Counted from the first letter of the stretch, positions 8,064-17,235 are shown. The stretch: DNA of 64,000 bases from Ureibacillus sp. FSL W7-1570 (GCF_038593265.1 NZ_CP151979.1:806001-870000), one strand, 5' to 3'. Notes: generated from the letters alone by a model not told the origin. Translations and numbers: made by a program.

Positions 8064-9347
8064 ATGCGGGAATTGAACACGGATCTTCTCGAAAAAAGCA
8101 TTTTGGGAACGATGATGCAGGAAAATTATTTGATCCTTGATGCAGGCATCCAGCCGGAGATGTTTCTTTCCCAAGTCCATCGCGTCATCTATCAAGCGAT
8201 GAAGGAGTTAGCCAACGCGGGTAAACCGGTGGACTACGTAACTCTCCTGACCGAGGTGGACGTGGGAGATGCCGGGGCACAGTATCTCACAACCATTGCC
8301 TACTACGCCAATCCGGAAAAATTCGAGCATTACGCGGACATGCTGTTGGATGCATGGCGGGAGCGGCAAAAAAGTGCCATCTTGACAGAAGCCCTCTCGG
8401 AAAACTGGACCATCGAAGAAATCCAGACAAAACTGGATCAACTGTACACAAGCAACATGACCATCGAGACAAGCATCGAACAGGATTTGGTCAACATGGC
8501 GGAACGGCCGTTCTTTCCAGAAAAAATGGACGACTTCATCCCCATCGATATTGAGGAGCTGGCCAAAATGCTCTGCGGTTTCCGGCAAGGAGAAGTGACG
8601 ATCATCGCTGGAAGACCATCGATGGGTAAGACGGACGTGATGAACCACTTTGCGCTGGCTGCAGGCATGATGGGTTATTTGCCGATCATCTTTTCCCTTG
8701 AGATGAATCGGAAAATGCTGCTTGAACGCCTGGTCGCCCTCACCGGCAACATCAACCGGTTAAAAATGCGCAATCCTTATAAATATTTAAGCGAAGAGCA
8801 AAAAAACGAATGGATGGACACCCTTTACAATCTGAAGAATGCCAACCTTCACATCGACGATCGGGCCGGGTTGACGGTCCGTCAAATGCGGGCGCAAATC
8901 CGGAAACTTATGAATAAGTACCCAACGAAAAAACCGATTGTGTTCATCGATTACTTGCAAATCATTGCCTGCGAAGAAGATCGAAACAATCCTTATCTCA
9001 ACACTGCGTACATCAGCGCACAATTAAAGAAAATGGCGAAAGACTTCCATTGCCCTGTCGTTTGCCTTGCACAACTCAATCGGGCAGTGGAAACGAGACA
9101 AAACAAACGCCCGGTGATGAGCGACATCCGGGATTCCGGCAACATCGAACAGGATGCGGATGTGATTATCTTATTATTTCGGGATTCTTACTACGAACGG
9201 CTGTCGCCCGAAGAACAGAGCCAACCCCAACAGCCATACGAACGGTTGGAATTCATCGTCGCCAAAAACCGCAATGGCCCCACTGGCACAGCTTATGCGA
9301 GATATTATAAATCTACCGGAAGAATTGTGGAGGAGGAAAAGGGCTAG
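8064..9347 (+). CDS. Replicative DNA helicase, DnaB family (phage type)
   Basis: A 427-residue hexameric helicase. The N-terminal DnaB domain is recognisable (LLEKSILGTMMQENYLILDA), and the RecA-like motor has Walker A GRPSMGKT at about 183-190, the SLEM motif after it, Walker B VFIDYLQII around 293-301, LAQLNR, and SDIRDSGNIEQDAD. It unwinds DNA at the replication fork and would be loaded by the upstream initiator. AAGGAGGG at 8046-8053 fixes the start at 8064. It closes the replication cassette; no structural phage genes follow, so this is a remnant or satellite module. Confidence 0.9.
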   Translation: MRELNTDLLEKSILGTMMQENYLILDAGIQPEMFLSQVHRVIYQAMKELANAGKPVDYVTLLTEVDVGDAGAQYLTTIAYYANPEKFEHYADMLLDAWRERQKSAILTEALSENWTIEEIQTKLDQLYTSNMTIETSIEQDLVNMAERPFFPEKMDDFIPIDIEELAKMLCGFRQGEVTIIAGRPSMGKTDVMNHFALAAGMMGYLPIIFSLEMNRKMLLERLVALTGNINRLKMRNPYKYLSEEQKNEWMDTLYNLKNANLHIDDRAGLTVRQMRAQIRKLMNKYPTKKPIVFIDYLQIIACEEDRNNPYLNTAYISAQLKKMAKDFHCPVVCLAQLNRAVETRQNKRPVMSDIRDSGNIEQDADVIILLFRDSYYERLSPEEQSQPQQPYERLEFIVAKNRNGPTGTAYARYYKSTGRIVEEEKG

Positions 9348-9414
9348 ACTCCTTTGTGTCGGGGGTGGATAACGCTGTGGGCACTTGGATGTTGCAGTAT
9401 TAGTCTTGGGAGGT

Positions 9415-9528
9415 GAGTATATCAAAACAAGGTACAATCGATTCTTTATTCAATGATGTAAACACTAAAATAGAATGGCTCTTACGCACTATTGGGGAAA
9501 GTGATTGTAAATTAGCCTCATGTTAATT
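9415..9528 (+). pseudogene. Truncated small gene reading into a MITE end
   Basis: GGGAGGTGAG precedes a GTG start and a 37-codon frame (SISKQGTIDSLFNDVNTKIE, then WLLRTIGESD). The second half is translated from the MITE terminal sequence beginning near 9470, so the original gene lost its 3' end to the element. Function unknown. Confidence 0.35.
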
Positions 9529-9735
9529 TTAAATTTTTTTAATTTAGTTACAACTATTAAGAAATCGATTCCTAATATAAATGGAAACTGGCTCTTCCAT
9601 ACATTAACCAATTTAATGTTTTCAGCCGATTCAAACATCACCTTTAAAGTTTTTTAATTGACTAAACCGTTAAAATATACTTATATAACATCCTTCATAT
9701 TTACGTAAGAGCCATTTTTATATTGCCAAAAACAG
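9470..9735. mobile_element. ISL3-related MITE, partly decayed
   Basis: The right end (CGTAAGAGCCATTTTT then TTGCCAAAAACAG) is the inverted counterpart of AATGGCTCTTACG at the left (about 9475). The same terminal sequence occurs at 11921-12083 and at the left end of the ISL3 element near 19213. The AT-rich interior has no coding capacity. The outermost bases of the left end are missing. Confidence 0.55.
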
Positions 9736-9744
9736 CTATGAAAC

Positions 9745-9773
9745 CTTTAAATCCCTCTAAGTTCAGATATAAC
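9745..9773 (-). repeat. Lone CRISPR repeat fused to a gene 3' end
   Basis: This 29-base sequence equals the repeat of the small array at 11681-11904 except for one base. On the minus strand it supplies the last codons (G-Y-I) and the TGA stop of the secreted-protein gene ending at 9763. No second repeat lies next to it. It is probably a leftover of the same array, separated by rearrangement. Confidence 0.8.
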
Positions 9774-10236
9774 CTGCAACATCAAGTAAATCAGAAAATT
9801 TGAATTGACCGAATCCCTGCTTTGGAGCCGGTGGTTGAAACCAATAATACGTATAATTATCCTCTAACTCTCTGAAAACTGAGTCAGGACTTTCTGATAA
9901 AGCCTGAACCCACTCGTTCGCTGCAAGTTCCCCGCTTACCATTAAACGAGTCATGGAACCATCTGTCGAACGGTATCGTCGTACTTTCCCTAATGTACTT
10001 CCTGTATCTTGATCAACTACAGTTGTTAGCCCATCGTAGTGCCAATATGTTTTTCCATCTAGTGACGGAGTAAGTGTCAGTACCACATCTTCATCAACGG
10101 TAGAGTCGGGGGGAATAATCATTGCTGCATTCGCAATAATAGTCGGTAATGTTGGTAAATAAGGTAATAAGGTTGATAAGAAAATAATACTTATCATGAA
10201 TAAAGTTTTGATTTTATGACTTCGGCCCTTTTCCAA
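9763..10236 (-). CDS. Secreted hypothetical protein ending inside a CRISPR repeat
   Basis: A 157-residue protein with a basic N-terminus and a long hydrophobic segment (LFMISIIFLSTLLPYLP, residues about 12-37), probably a signal peptide ending near ANA-A. The mature part has no recognised domain. The start is a TTG: AAAGGAGGTGAGA is correctly spaced for it, while the nearby ATG is in another frame and opens only eight codons. The stop lies inside a stray CRISPR repeat, so the natural C-terminus may have been lost. It is 32 bases downstream of the SLH gene and likely co-transcribed. Confidence 0.6.
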   Translation of the reverse strand: MEKGRSHKIKTLFMISIIFLSTLLPYLPTLPTIIANAAMIIPPDSTVDEDVVLTLTPSLDGKTYWHYDGLTTVVDQDTGSTLGKVRRYRSTDGSMTRLMVSGELAANEWVQALSESPDSVFRELEDNYTYYWFQPPAPKQGFGQFKFSDLLDVAGYI

Positions 10237-10268
10237 CCATTCTCACCTCCTTTCCAAAGGGCAGAAGT

Positions 10269-11615
10269 TTAATATAATGGATTCGCAAAATCATACTTTT
10301 CACATCGAATGCCGTTAAATTGTAGACACTGATATTGTGGTTTTCTCACATGAAGGATAAATTCCTCTCTTGCAGCATTTACACCAATTTGTATTTCATA
10401 TCCATCAATATAAATTAATTCAATATTACTGAATCCTACGTTATTTACATTTCTTCTCGCTTCTTCTGCTTTCTCCGAAATCATCGGACTTAAAATCTGT
10501 ACAAATTTTTCTGGATAAGCAATTCTTAACCATGCTTGAGCTAGTTGTTCAGCATCTTTTTCTCGATAGTCAAAATTAATTTTCCCCATGTCCTCTCCAT
10601 CACCGATGAAAAATAACATTACATTCATTAATCTAGGTGATGGATTTTTATAGTTTTCTCGTGTCACTTGAAGTTGTGAAGTATATGCAAGACCACCCAT
10701 CGGCTGAATTTTAAGGCCTAATGAACGTAATTCTTCTAATCCTTCTTCATAAATTCTTAAAGACATCGGATCTAACTTGAATGAATTTACGTTAAAAGGC
10801 TTTCTTTCAGTAAACACATCTTGATTTTCTTTATAAATATTGATTAATTTATTTGCGATTTCTTCAGATGTATTCATCGTGATTAAATCTGAGTCATCTT
10901 GGTTTCTCTCTTCATTCGTTGGCAACCCGATTTTATTCATTGCCCGATACATAAATACAGCATAGTGCATCCGGGATAACGGTTGGTCTGCACGGAACGT
11001 TCCATCTTCAAACCCTGTTGTCACCCCCGCTTTGTAAATGGCTTCTATGTATGGAGCGTATTGATGCAATATTGGAATATCTTTAAATGTTTGTTTAGTT
11101 ACTTCTTTTGGAATATCTAAATCAAATGCAATAGCCAACGCTTTTGCCATTTCGCCGCGCGTCATATTTTGCTTCGGATAAAAAAATCCTCTGCTATCCA
11201 CTTCAAAAATTCCGGCCATTTGAAGCTCTTTAATATTGTCATGATAAATATATGTCGTAGGAATATCTCGATATTGTTTATATGGCACTATTGGTTTTAG
11301 ATCAACTGCGCGGCTAATTAATACGGCAGCATGTTGACGGCTAATCATTTGATTTGGCTTGAATGTGCCATCTTCATATCCATTGATAATGCCTTTTTGA
11401 GTCATTTCTTGAATGATCTCATAGTACTCATGTGTCTTTGGTACATCTTTAAAGTTTTTGGATGCAGCAACTGTTTGAGCAGGTGTTGCAACTGCTTGTT
11501 GGTTAATTAATTTTGCATTAGCTTCTATAGTGTTTGTTGTAAACATCAAAGAAGAAGAAGTTAAAGCTAATGCCAAAGCTGATACTAACATGACTTTATT
11601 TCGCTTCTTAGTCAT
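10269..11615 (-). CDS. S-layer-homology (SLH) domain exported protein
   Basis: A 448-residue exported protein with signal peptide (KKRNKVMLVSALALALTSSS, cleavage near ANA at about 34). Three SLH repeats follow: FKDVPKTHEYYEIIQEM...ING-YEDGTFKPNQMISR (about 55-110), a divergent second copy (YRDIPTTYIYHDNIKELQMAG) and FKDIPILHQYAPYIEAIYKAG...FEDGTFRADQPLSR (about 178-230). SLH domains bind pyruvylated secondary cell-wall polymer. The remaining 200 residues are unrecognised. AAAGGAGGGG precedes the ATG. It is followed by the secreted-protein gene on the same strand. Confidence 0.85.
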   Translation of the reverse strand: MTKKRNKVMLVSALALALTSSSLMFTTNTIEANAKLINQQAVATPAQTVAASKNFKDVPKTHEYYEIIQEMTQKGIINGYEDGTFKPNQMISRQHAAVLISRAVDLKPIVPYKQYRDIPTTYIYHDNIKELQMAGIFEVDSRGFFYPKQNMTRGEMAKALAIAFDLDIPKEVTKQTFKDIPILHQYAPYIEAIYKAGVTTGFEDGTFRADQPLSRMHYAVFMYRAMNKIGLPTNEERNQDDSDLITMNTSEEIANKLINIYKENQDVFTERKPFNVNSFKLDPMSLRIYEEGLEELRSLGLKIQPMGGLAYTSQLQVTRENYKNPSPRLMNVMLFFIGDGEDMGKINFDYREKDAEQLAQAWLRIAYPEKFVQILSPMISEKAEEARRNVNNVGFSNIELIYIDGYEIQIGVNAAREEFILHVRKPQYQCLQFNGIRCEKYDFANPLY

Positions 11616-11680
11616 GAGAACCCCTCCTTTAAAAATTTGGTATCTTCTTCCTTATATTCTAATTATACAACAAAAACAAC

Positions 11681-11904
11681 CTTTAAATCCCTTTAAGTTC
11701 AGATAAAACGGTAGAAGCGCAACAAAGCTATTTCAAATAATGAAGGCTTTAAATCCCTCTAAGTTCAGATAAAACGGAAAATAAATGAAATTTAACTATA
11801 ATCGTCTGAACTTTAAATCCCTCTAAGTTCAGATAAAACAGTGTGGGCTTTAGTTGGCTATGATGGTGAAAATTTCTTTAAATCCCTCTAAGTTCAGATA
11901 AAAC
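11681..11904 (-). CRISPR. Small orphan CRISPR array (4 repeats, truncated)
   Basis: Four 29-base repeats at 11681, 11747, 11811 and 11876, crRNA-like sense beginning GTTTTATCTGAAC and ending GGGATTTAAAG, separated by three 35-37-base unique spacers. The first copy has one changed base, as expected at the old end. After the last repeat only 16 bases of spacer remain before a MITE begins at 11921, so leader and newer spacers are gone. The repeat differs from the large arrays at 21-35 kb; no cas genes are adjacent. Confidence 0.85.
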
Positions 11905-11920
11905 TGATTGCCAACATTGA

Positions 11921-12083
11921 CTGTTTATGGCAAACTAAAAATGGCTCTTACGTTCTTTTGGTGAAAAGTCGAGTTAATTGAGAATGAGAATCTAAAAAAT
12001 TCTATTTGCACACTGATTTTCTCAATTACTCCCTCCCTATCACCAAGATTGCGTAAGAGCCATTTTCTACTTGCCAAAAACAG
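11921..12083. mobile_element. ISL3-related MITE (163 bp)
   Basis: The ends form about 44-base inverted repeats (CTGTTTATGGCAAAC... and its counterpart ending GCCAAAAACAG) containing ATGGCTCTTACG. The same end occurs at the ISL3 transposase locus near 19213. The element joins a truncated CRISPR spacer on its left to a truncated IS4 transposase on its right, so a deletion accompanied or followed its insertion. Confidence 0.75.
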
Positions 12084-13017
12084 TTCATTTCCTTTTGAAT
12101 CCATCACTTTTAGAAGACGAAAGTCATTTTCAGCACGGTTTTGAGTGGTGCCAATCAATACCATTTGATCCGACAAAACACTCGTATCTTCGGGTAGTTT
12201 AAAATCATAAACTTCCCGTATAACAGCGTTTTTCCGTAGTCTGGAAAGAAAGAAGTAGCCGTCATCCGTCATCCGATCAAAGCGCTCATAGTCTAGATAG
12301 CCACGGTCAAACACATACATGCATTCCTTGTCATCCACCATGATGTCAAGCTGTCCACGGTCATGTTCTCTTGCCGTTGTCATCAAAGCTTTTTCAGGAT
12401 AGGATATCCCCTTTTCCATAAACACAAGGCGCAAATGCAGCTTTACGCCAGCCTTTGTTTTGCGAAACTTCGCCCATTTATGATTGGTCAAATTACGTGG
12501 TAATGTGCTTGAATCAATGATTTTTAAAGGCATGACCCGTTTTGTGTATTGTGTTTTGGCATGAATTTTTGCGACTAAATCAAGAAAAAGCTTTTGAAAT
12601 AGATCTGGGTTTATACCATTTAATCGCCGTGACAACTGTGAAATACTAATAGAATTAAGGTCGACCCCTTTTTGAAGTTGGTCATCAAAAAGGCAATCGC
12701 TTAGCGCATGGAGACTTTCGATTTCTTCCAATTGCGCAAAAAGCAGTAATTTTAGAAATGACTCTGTCGTTAATTTTTTCGTATAGTAATCTAATTTCAT
12801 CGTTTTCATCAGTTCTTCAAATAATTGATTGGCGAAAACCATTGTCCAAATGAAGTTTTTCGTGTAATCTTGTCCATGAGTTTGGTCCTTTTTAGTGGAT
12901 TTGGACGGGTTACCACCTGACTTATCCATTATAAAGGACTTTTTCTTTTCACAAAATAAAATAAGTGAAGATTGTGAGTCTTTTTAATATTAAAATTAAA
13001 TTAATGCAACACTAGTG
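12084..13017 (-). pseudogene. Truncated IS4-family transposase and IS left end
   Basis: The transposase opens MDKSGGNPSKSTKKDQTH at 12929 and matches the complete IS4 protein at 59567-60691 until residue about 283, where the MITE replaces the rest; a few extra codons are read from the MITE. The first DDE aspartate (LKIIDSSTLP) and second (YVFDRGYLDYERF) are present, the catalytic glutamate region is lost, so it cannot transpose. The element's outer end CACTAGTG...GCATTAA lies at 13001-13017, on the transposase 5' side. Confidence 0.85.
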
Positions 13018-13192
13018 ATACGAATAGAAAATAAATAATCCAGCTACCGATGAATACAAATAGTAATGATTTCAAGAATTGTTTAAATGATAATGTAGCT
13101 TCTTTCGGCAATCTTCTAGTAATTGGAACGATCAGAATCGTTGTAATAATAGAAAATATTAGAGTCGTGATGAGTAATTGTGTACCAACCTT
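13001..13192 (-). pseudogene. Membrane protein fragment cut by IS4
   Basis: A 60-codon frame without a start codon encodes two hydrophobic helices (TTLIFSIITTILIVPI, then LKSLLFVFIGSWIIYFLF). The last codons and the TAA are supplied by the IS4 end, so the insertion removed the 3' part. Family not recognised. Confidence 0.5.
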
Positions 13193-13322
13193 CTTCTATT
13201 CAACGGTAGGTAGCTATAAATAGTTTCAATAATTTCAATAGTAATTTTTGACACAGCATTTTTCTCATCATAAAAAAGGAAAAATGATACAATAGTGGCA
13301 GTATTAATAAGGAGGCAGCGTC

Positions 13323-13973
13323 ATGAAAGAAAAAGTTATTGAACGATTGACTTGATACGCTAAAATCGACACACAATCTGATCCGGAAAGCTTTACAACC
13401 CCTTCTACGAAAAAACAATGGGATTTATTAAATGTACTAAAAGATGAACTAGCAGAGATTGGACTTACAGACATCACATTGGACGAGAATGGCTACTTAT
13501 TTGCCACATTACCAGCCAATACAGATAAGCCTGTACCAACTATTGGTTTTTTAGCTCATGTTGATACATCACCAGATTTTTCTGGAACAAATGTCCAACC
13601 GAAACGAATTGACAATTATGACGGCGGAGAAATTCAATTAAACGATGAATGCACTCTATCCCCTAACCAATTCCCAAATTTAAAAAATTATGTCTGACAA
13701 ACATTGATTACAACAGACGGCACGACGCTACTGGGAGCAGATGATAAAGCTGGAATTGCAGAGATTATGACGGCAATGGAATATTTAGTAAATCATCCTG
13801 AAATTAAACACGGAAAAATTCGAGTTGCCTTTACTCCTGATGAAGAAATCGGTCGTGGGCCACATAAATTTGATGTCAAAGCTTTCGGTGCGGATTTTGC
13901 TTATACGATGGATGGTGGTCCACTAGGAGAATTACAGTACGAAATCAAACTCTTTGAGGCAGAAACGAAATAA
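13323..13973 (+). pseudogene. pepT: Peptidase T pseudogene
   Basis: AAGGAGG precedes an ATG and a sequence that follows PepT, a zinc tripeptidase. The text includes [33 protein letters not shown] (metal ligand H) and [19 protein letters not shown] (catalytic E). Two in-frame TGA codons interrupt it, at codon 11 and near 13694, and it ends after GPLGELQYE, about half the normal 410 residues. The remaining sequence is gone, so the gene is inactive. Adjacent DNA to the right belongs to an unrelated transporter. Confidence 0.9.
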
Positions 13974-14051
13974 ATCATGTTTGAATATTCTGTTAATATA
14001 TTTGTAGTATAGAATTTTTCGATGTTTTCTCTCAGAAAGTAGGTATTAATA

Positions 14052-15020
14052 ATGAAAGAAATCACTCTTGGTATATTTGCAGCCTTATTTTTTGCGGTCA
14101 CTTTTATTTTAAATCGGTCCATGGAGTTAAGTGGAGGAAGTTGGCTTTGGAGTTCTTCACTAAGATTTTTCTTTATGCTCCCCTTCCTTATCGCCATTGT
14201 CTCTTATCGAACAGGTTTTGAAAATTTACGTAGAGAAATGAGAGAAAATACTTCAAAATGGTTACTTTGGAGTTTCGTGGGCTTTGTTCTTTTTTACGCA
14301 CCACTCACTTTTGCAGCAGCTTATGGACCTGGTTGGCTTGTGTCAGGAACGTGGCAGCTAACGATTGTTGCCGGTGTACTTCTTGCACCGTTATTTGTAA
14401 CCGTCGTAGATAACAAAATCATACGTCAAAAAATACCGCTCACTTCCTTATTCATTTCAAGCATTATTCTAATCGGTATTATGCTTATTCAAATACCTCA
14501 AGGAAAAGAGGTAACTTTCAATCACTTACTGCTTGGAGTGATTCCGGTAGTCATCGCTGCCTTTAGTTATCCGCTTGGTAACCGAAAAATGATGGAGTTA
14601 TGTGGCAGTCGAATCGATGCGTTTGAGCGGGTGCTTGGTATGACCATTGCATCACTGCCAGCTTGGATTATTTTAGCTGTTATTGCCATTTGTACAGTGG
14701 GGCTCCCTTCCATGAACCAAGTCATACAATCCTTTATCGTCGCTGTTAGTTCCGGTGTAATCGCGACGACGTTGTTCTTTATTGCCACAGACCGCGTGCG
14801 AGATCATCAAGGAAAACTTGCTGCAGTAGAAGCAACTCAGTCAATGGAAGTCGTATTTGTCATTATCGGAGAAATGATGATACTTGGAGTTCCTCTACCA
14901 GATCCAATTGCACTTTTCGGTCTTGCGATTATTATCGTAGGCATGCTACTTCATAGCTATCACACAGCGATTATCGGAAAAAAATCAGACCTATCAGAAA
15001 AAGCCAAACTTCTCAAATGA
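14052..15020 (+). CDS. DMT-superfamily multidrug-type efflux transporter
   Basis: A 322-residue integral membrane protein with about ten hydrophobic helices and no signal cleavage site. It opens KEITLGIFAALFFAVTFILN, has SSLRFFFMLPFL and APLTFAAAYGPGWLVSGTWQ in the first half and GKLAAVEATQSMEVVFVIIG in the second, the arrangement of the 'multidrug resistance efflux transporter' branch of the EamA/DMT group. Substrate unknown. The ribosome binding site is weak (AAAGTAGG). A hairpin at its stop codon probably ends transcription. It is a single gene between two pseudogenes. Confidence 0.75.
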   Translation: MKEITLGIFAALFFAVTFILNRSMELSGGSWLWSSSLRFFFMLPFLIAIVSYRTGFENLRREMRENTSKWLLWSFVGFVLFYAPLTFAAAYGPGWLVSGTWQLTIVAGVLLAPLFVTVVDNKIIRQKIPLTSLFISSIILIGIMLIQIPQGKEVTFNHLLLGVIPVVIAAFSYPLGNRKMMELCGSRIDAFERVLGMTIASLPAWIILAVIAICTVGLPSMNQVIQSFIVAVSSGVIATTLFFIATDRVRDHQGKLAAVEATQSMEVVFVIIGEMMILGVPLPDPIALFGLAIIIVGMLLHSYHTAIIGKKSDLSEKAKLLK

Positions 15021-15036
15021 CGTTTGGCTTTCCCCT
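15001..15036 (+). terminator. Terminator of the DMT transporter gene
   Basis: Stem AAGCCAAAC/GTTTGGCTT with a 12-base loop that overlaps the transporter stop codon. It is followed only by TCCCCTTC, so the U-tract is poor. Confidence 0.55.
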
Positions 15037-15110
15037 TCTATATCATCTCCAAACAAAATCTGCAAAAACATGTTATGTTAAACACAGTGAAATAACATAG
15101 AGGTGATACG

Positions 15111-15777
15111 ATGCCCGTTTTAACATATGAACAACTTACTTTCCTAAATTCCTATAGTATTGTTACAGAAGAGCCGAAAAACCCTTTATTTACATTGGAA
15201 AATATACATAAAGAATTTTTTCTAAAGGATTTTCTGAAGCTCATGATGGAAATTACTCAAGCAAGTACAGAGGCGGCAGCTATATCCCATTTCAGCTGTC
15301 GCTTTGGATTATTCGTTGCTACTCAATTTTATTTTCTCACTGCTTATGATGAAATTTGGGACGGAAAATTAGAAGATGTTCGTTACTTCCATGTACATGA
15401 ATATGGTATGGATACGCTCGGAACATACATTACTCCTACAGACTTCCGCTATGTAGAAGAAAATGAAAGGGAATATGTCATTTCAAAAATCCTGTATCAA
15501 GCCCATCAAATTATTGTACAACTTCGCCAAACAACAACCATCTCTCCTCTTACTCTTTGGGAGAACATCTTCGGGTATATGTTGTGGAATTATAATGTTT
15601 TGCTACAAAATCCTCTGCTGGCAGACCGAGCTTTTGAAGATATCGAAATACTTGAGGATACAAAAGTATGGCAACGTTTTTCAAATAAATCTTGGTTTTT
15701 TGAATATACAAAAGGAAAAAATCCGATGGAACTCGTCAATTCGCCAGTGCGAAAAAGTTGCTGCTTTACAAAGGACA
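15111..15777 (+). pseudogene. FhuF-like siderophore-iron reductase, truncated by an IS
   Basis: AGAGGTGATACG precedes an ATG and about 222 codons of coherent protein (MPVLTYEQLTFLNSYSIVTE). Near the end it reads NSPVRKSCCF, the start of the C-terminal cysteine cluster that binds a 2Fe-2S centre in FhuF-type ferric-siderophore reductases. The other cysteines are missing because sequence from an IS3-type orfA begins at about 15766; further codons are read through that IS antisense. The product would lack its cluster and is probably inactive. Confidence 0.7.
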
Positions 15778-16350
15778 TTCCGTCGTTAATTCAGCCTCTG
15801 ATTTTGTGCGTCCACGGCGATCTTGTAGGCCTTCTTCTCCATGTAACTCAAATTTTTTCACCCATTGGTATACCTGTTGATAAGAAACTTGATAAGTTTG
15901 GGCTGCTAATTGATAATTTTTATGGTGCTTTAAGCAAAAATCGACTATCTCCATTCGTTCTAGTAGGGTTGTTTTTCTACCTTTTGTCATTGTTTTACTC
16001 AATCCTTTACCCGAATCTTTTATATCACAATGACTAGTATACTTTTTCACCCACTTCATTAAAATCGTTCTACCTGAAATTTGATGTTTTTTCATTAATT
16101 CGAGTAAAGAATATTCACCAGATAAATAATCCTCCACCTCTTGAATCTTCTGTTCTCTTGTATAGCATCGTGGAGAAAAGTTAAAGTGAAAGACCGCTTC
16201 ACCAAAAGCTTCATACTTTCGAACCCATTCTTTTAAAGTGCTTTGGTGAATTTTATATTGACGAGCAAGCTTTTCAAATGAATAATCACCCATTAAATAG
16301 AAATGAATCAGTTTTAACATAAACTCTTTAGGATACTTGTAAAAGGTCAT
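15766..16350 (-). pseudogene. IS3-family OrfA (IS150-type), element truncated
   Basis: A 194-residue helix-turn-helix protein with three tandem HTH units (FEKLARQYKIHQSTLKEWVR, LLELMKKHQISGRTILMKWV, YQLAAQTYQVSYQQVYQWVK), typical of IS150-like OrfA proteins that bind the IS ends. The natural tail after EAELT is replaced by flanking sequence, and no OrfB with the DDE domain follows. The element is therefore incomplete and cannot move by itself. Confidence 0.8.
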
Positions 16351-16360
16351 AATGAAAGCC

Positions 16361-16411
16361 CCCTATTAGGTCAGATGAATTTTTATTTTTTCATCTGTCT
16401 ACCTAATAGGG
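16361..16411. repeat. Inverted repeat at the IS3-type left end
   Basis: CCCTATTAGGT and ACCTAATAGGG flank inner arms CAGATGAA/TTCATCTG with an AT-rich loop. It sits directly upstream of the OrfA start, probably the outer end of the element with its promoter. Confidence 0.55.
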
Positions 16412-16446
16412 AGCATATCATTTTCAGACGCCCCCTTTGTTACGAT

Positions 16447-17211
16447 CTATTTTAAATAAAAAATTCCGCCGCTTACTATTTCTATTTTAATTCGCGGCTG
16501 AAAACGTTCTCTAAGAGCTTCCTTTTCAATCTCATAGACTTCCGGTTTCTCAATGACTCCCTCATAGAAATGATTTAAAATTTCCTGTTCCCTTCTCCAT
16601 CGTTTCTCGGCCTCCTCCGCCCAAGTCATATCATCATGACCGATATAGTTTTCAATAGCTGTCTCTAATCTTTCAATGGCTCTGATTGGTGAAACAATAT
16701 AAGGAAGACAATAGGCGTTTTTCGGAAATTCCTTCGTCAGTGTCCGTTCAATCAGCCAATCTTGAAAATTGCTTTTAACACTTCCATGGATTAAATTGAT
16801 GCCCAACGAAAAAAGCATTTCTTTTGTTTGGTCGGTATGATAAGAAACTTTAAAATTTGCGCCCACCCAAGGAAATAAACTTGCCCCTTCCATATTTTCA
16901 TACATTTGAACAAAGCATCCTAAATCTTTTGTCGCCTGAAAAATTTGATGCATTCGCATGGAGCCGTAGTGGATATATTCGCCATGAATGTCTTGGTTTT
17001 CATGTTTCTTTGTGATGAAAGTTACTTTTAAAGGCTTCGGCTCTGCTTTTGTACTTTCAACGAATTGCCAATAGAAGGGGCGATTCATAATGCGTTTGTC
17101 AATATCGGCCGTTAATTGCACCGTTAAATAGTCCGGTGCTTCCTCTGTTATTTCACATCCAGTGACGGTGAAAAATGTGCGCAAATAATCATGGATTTGT
17201 TCAGCTAACAT
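16447..17211 (-). CDS. yqhG: YqhG family protein
   Basis: A 254-residue protein matching Bacillus YqhG in layout: MLAEQIHDYLRTFFTVTGCE, EYIHYGSMRMHQIFQATKDL, GVNLIHG-type centre (GINLIHGSVKSNFQDW) and a charged helical C-terminal part (WRREQEILNHFYEGV). Its role is unknown. In Bacillus the gene lies next to yqhH, as here, 24 bases downstream of the helicase gene on the same strand, so the two probably act together or share regulation. The IS3 remnant lies just beyond its 3' end. Confidence 0.8.
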   Translation of the reverse strand: MLAEQIHDYLRTFFTVTGCEITEEAPDYLTVQLTADIDKRIMNRPFYWQFVESTKAEPKPLKVTFITKKHENQDIHGEYIHYGSMRMHQIFQATKDLGCFVQMYENMEGASLFPWVGANFKVSYHTDQTKEMLFSLGINLIHGSVKSNFQDWLIERTLTKEFPKNAYCLPYIVSPIRAIERLETAIENYIGHDDMTWAEEAEKRWRREQEILNHFYEGVIEKPEVYEIEKEALRERFQPRIKIEIVSGGIFYLK

Positions 17212-17235
17212 CTTTTAGCACCTCTCAATAATCGA

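Noticed and set aside
6744-9347. Complete prophage
   Set aside because: No integrase, capsid, portal, terminase or lysis genes and no attachment repeats were seen; only a replication cassette is present.
13323-13973. TGA as a sense codon (recoded or selenocysteine) in pepT and hicB
   Set aside because: Intact genes here use TGA as stop, no SECIS-like element was seen, and pepT is also truncated; ordinary nonsense mutations explain it.
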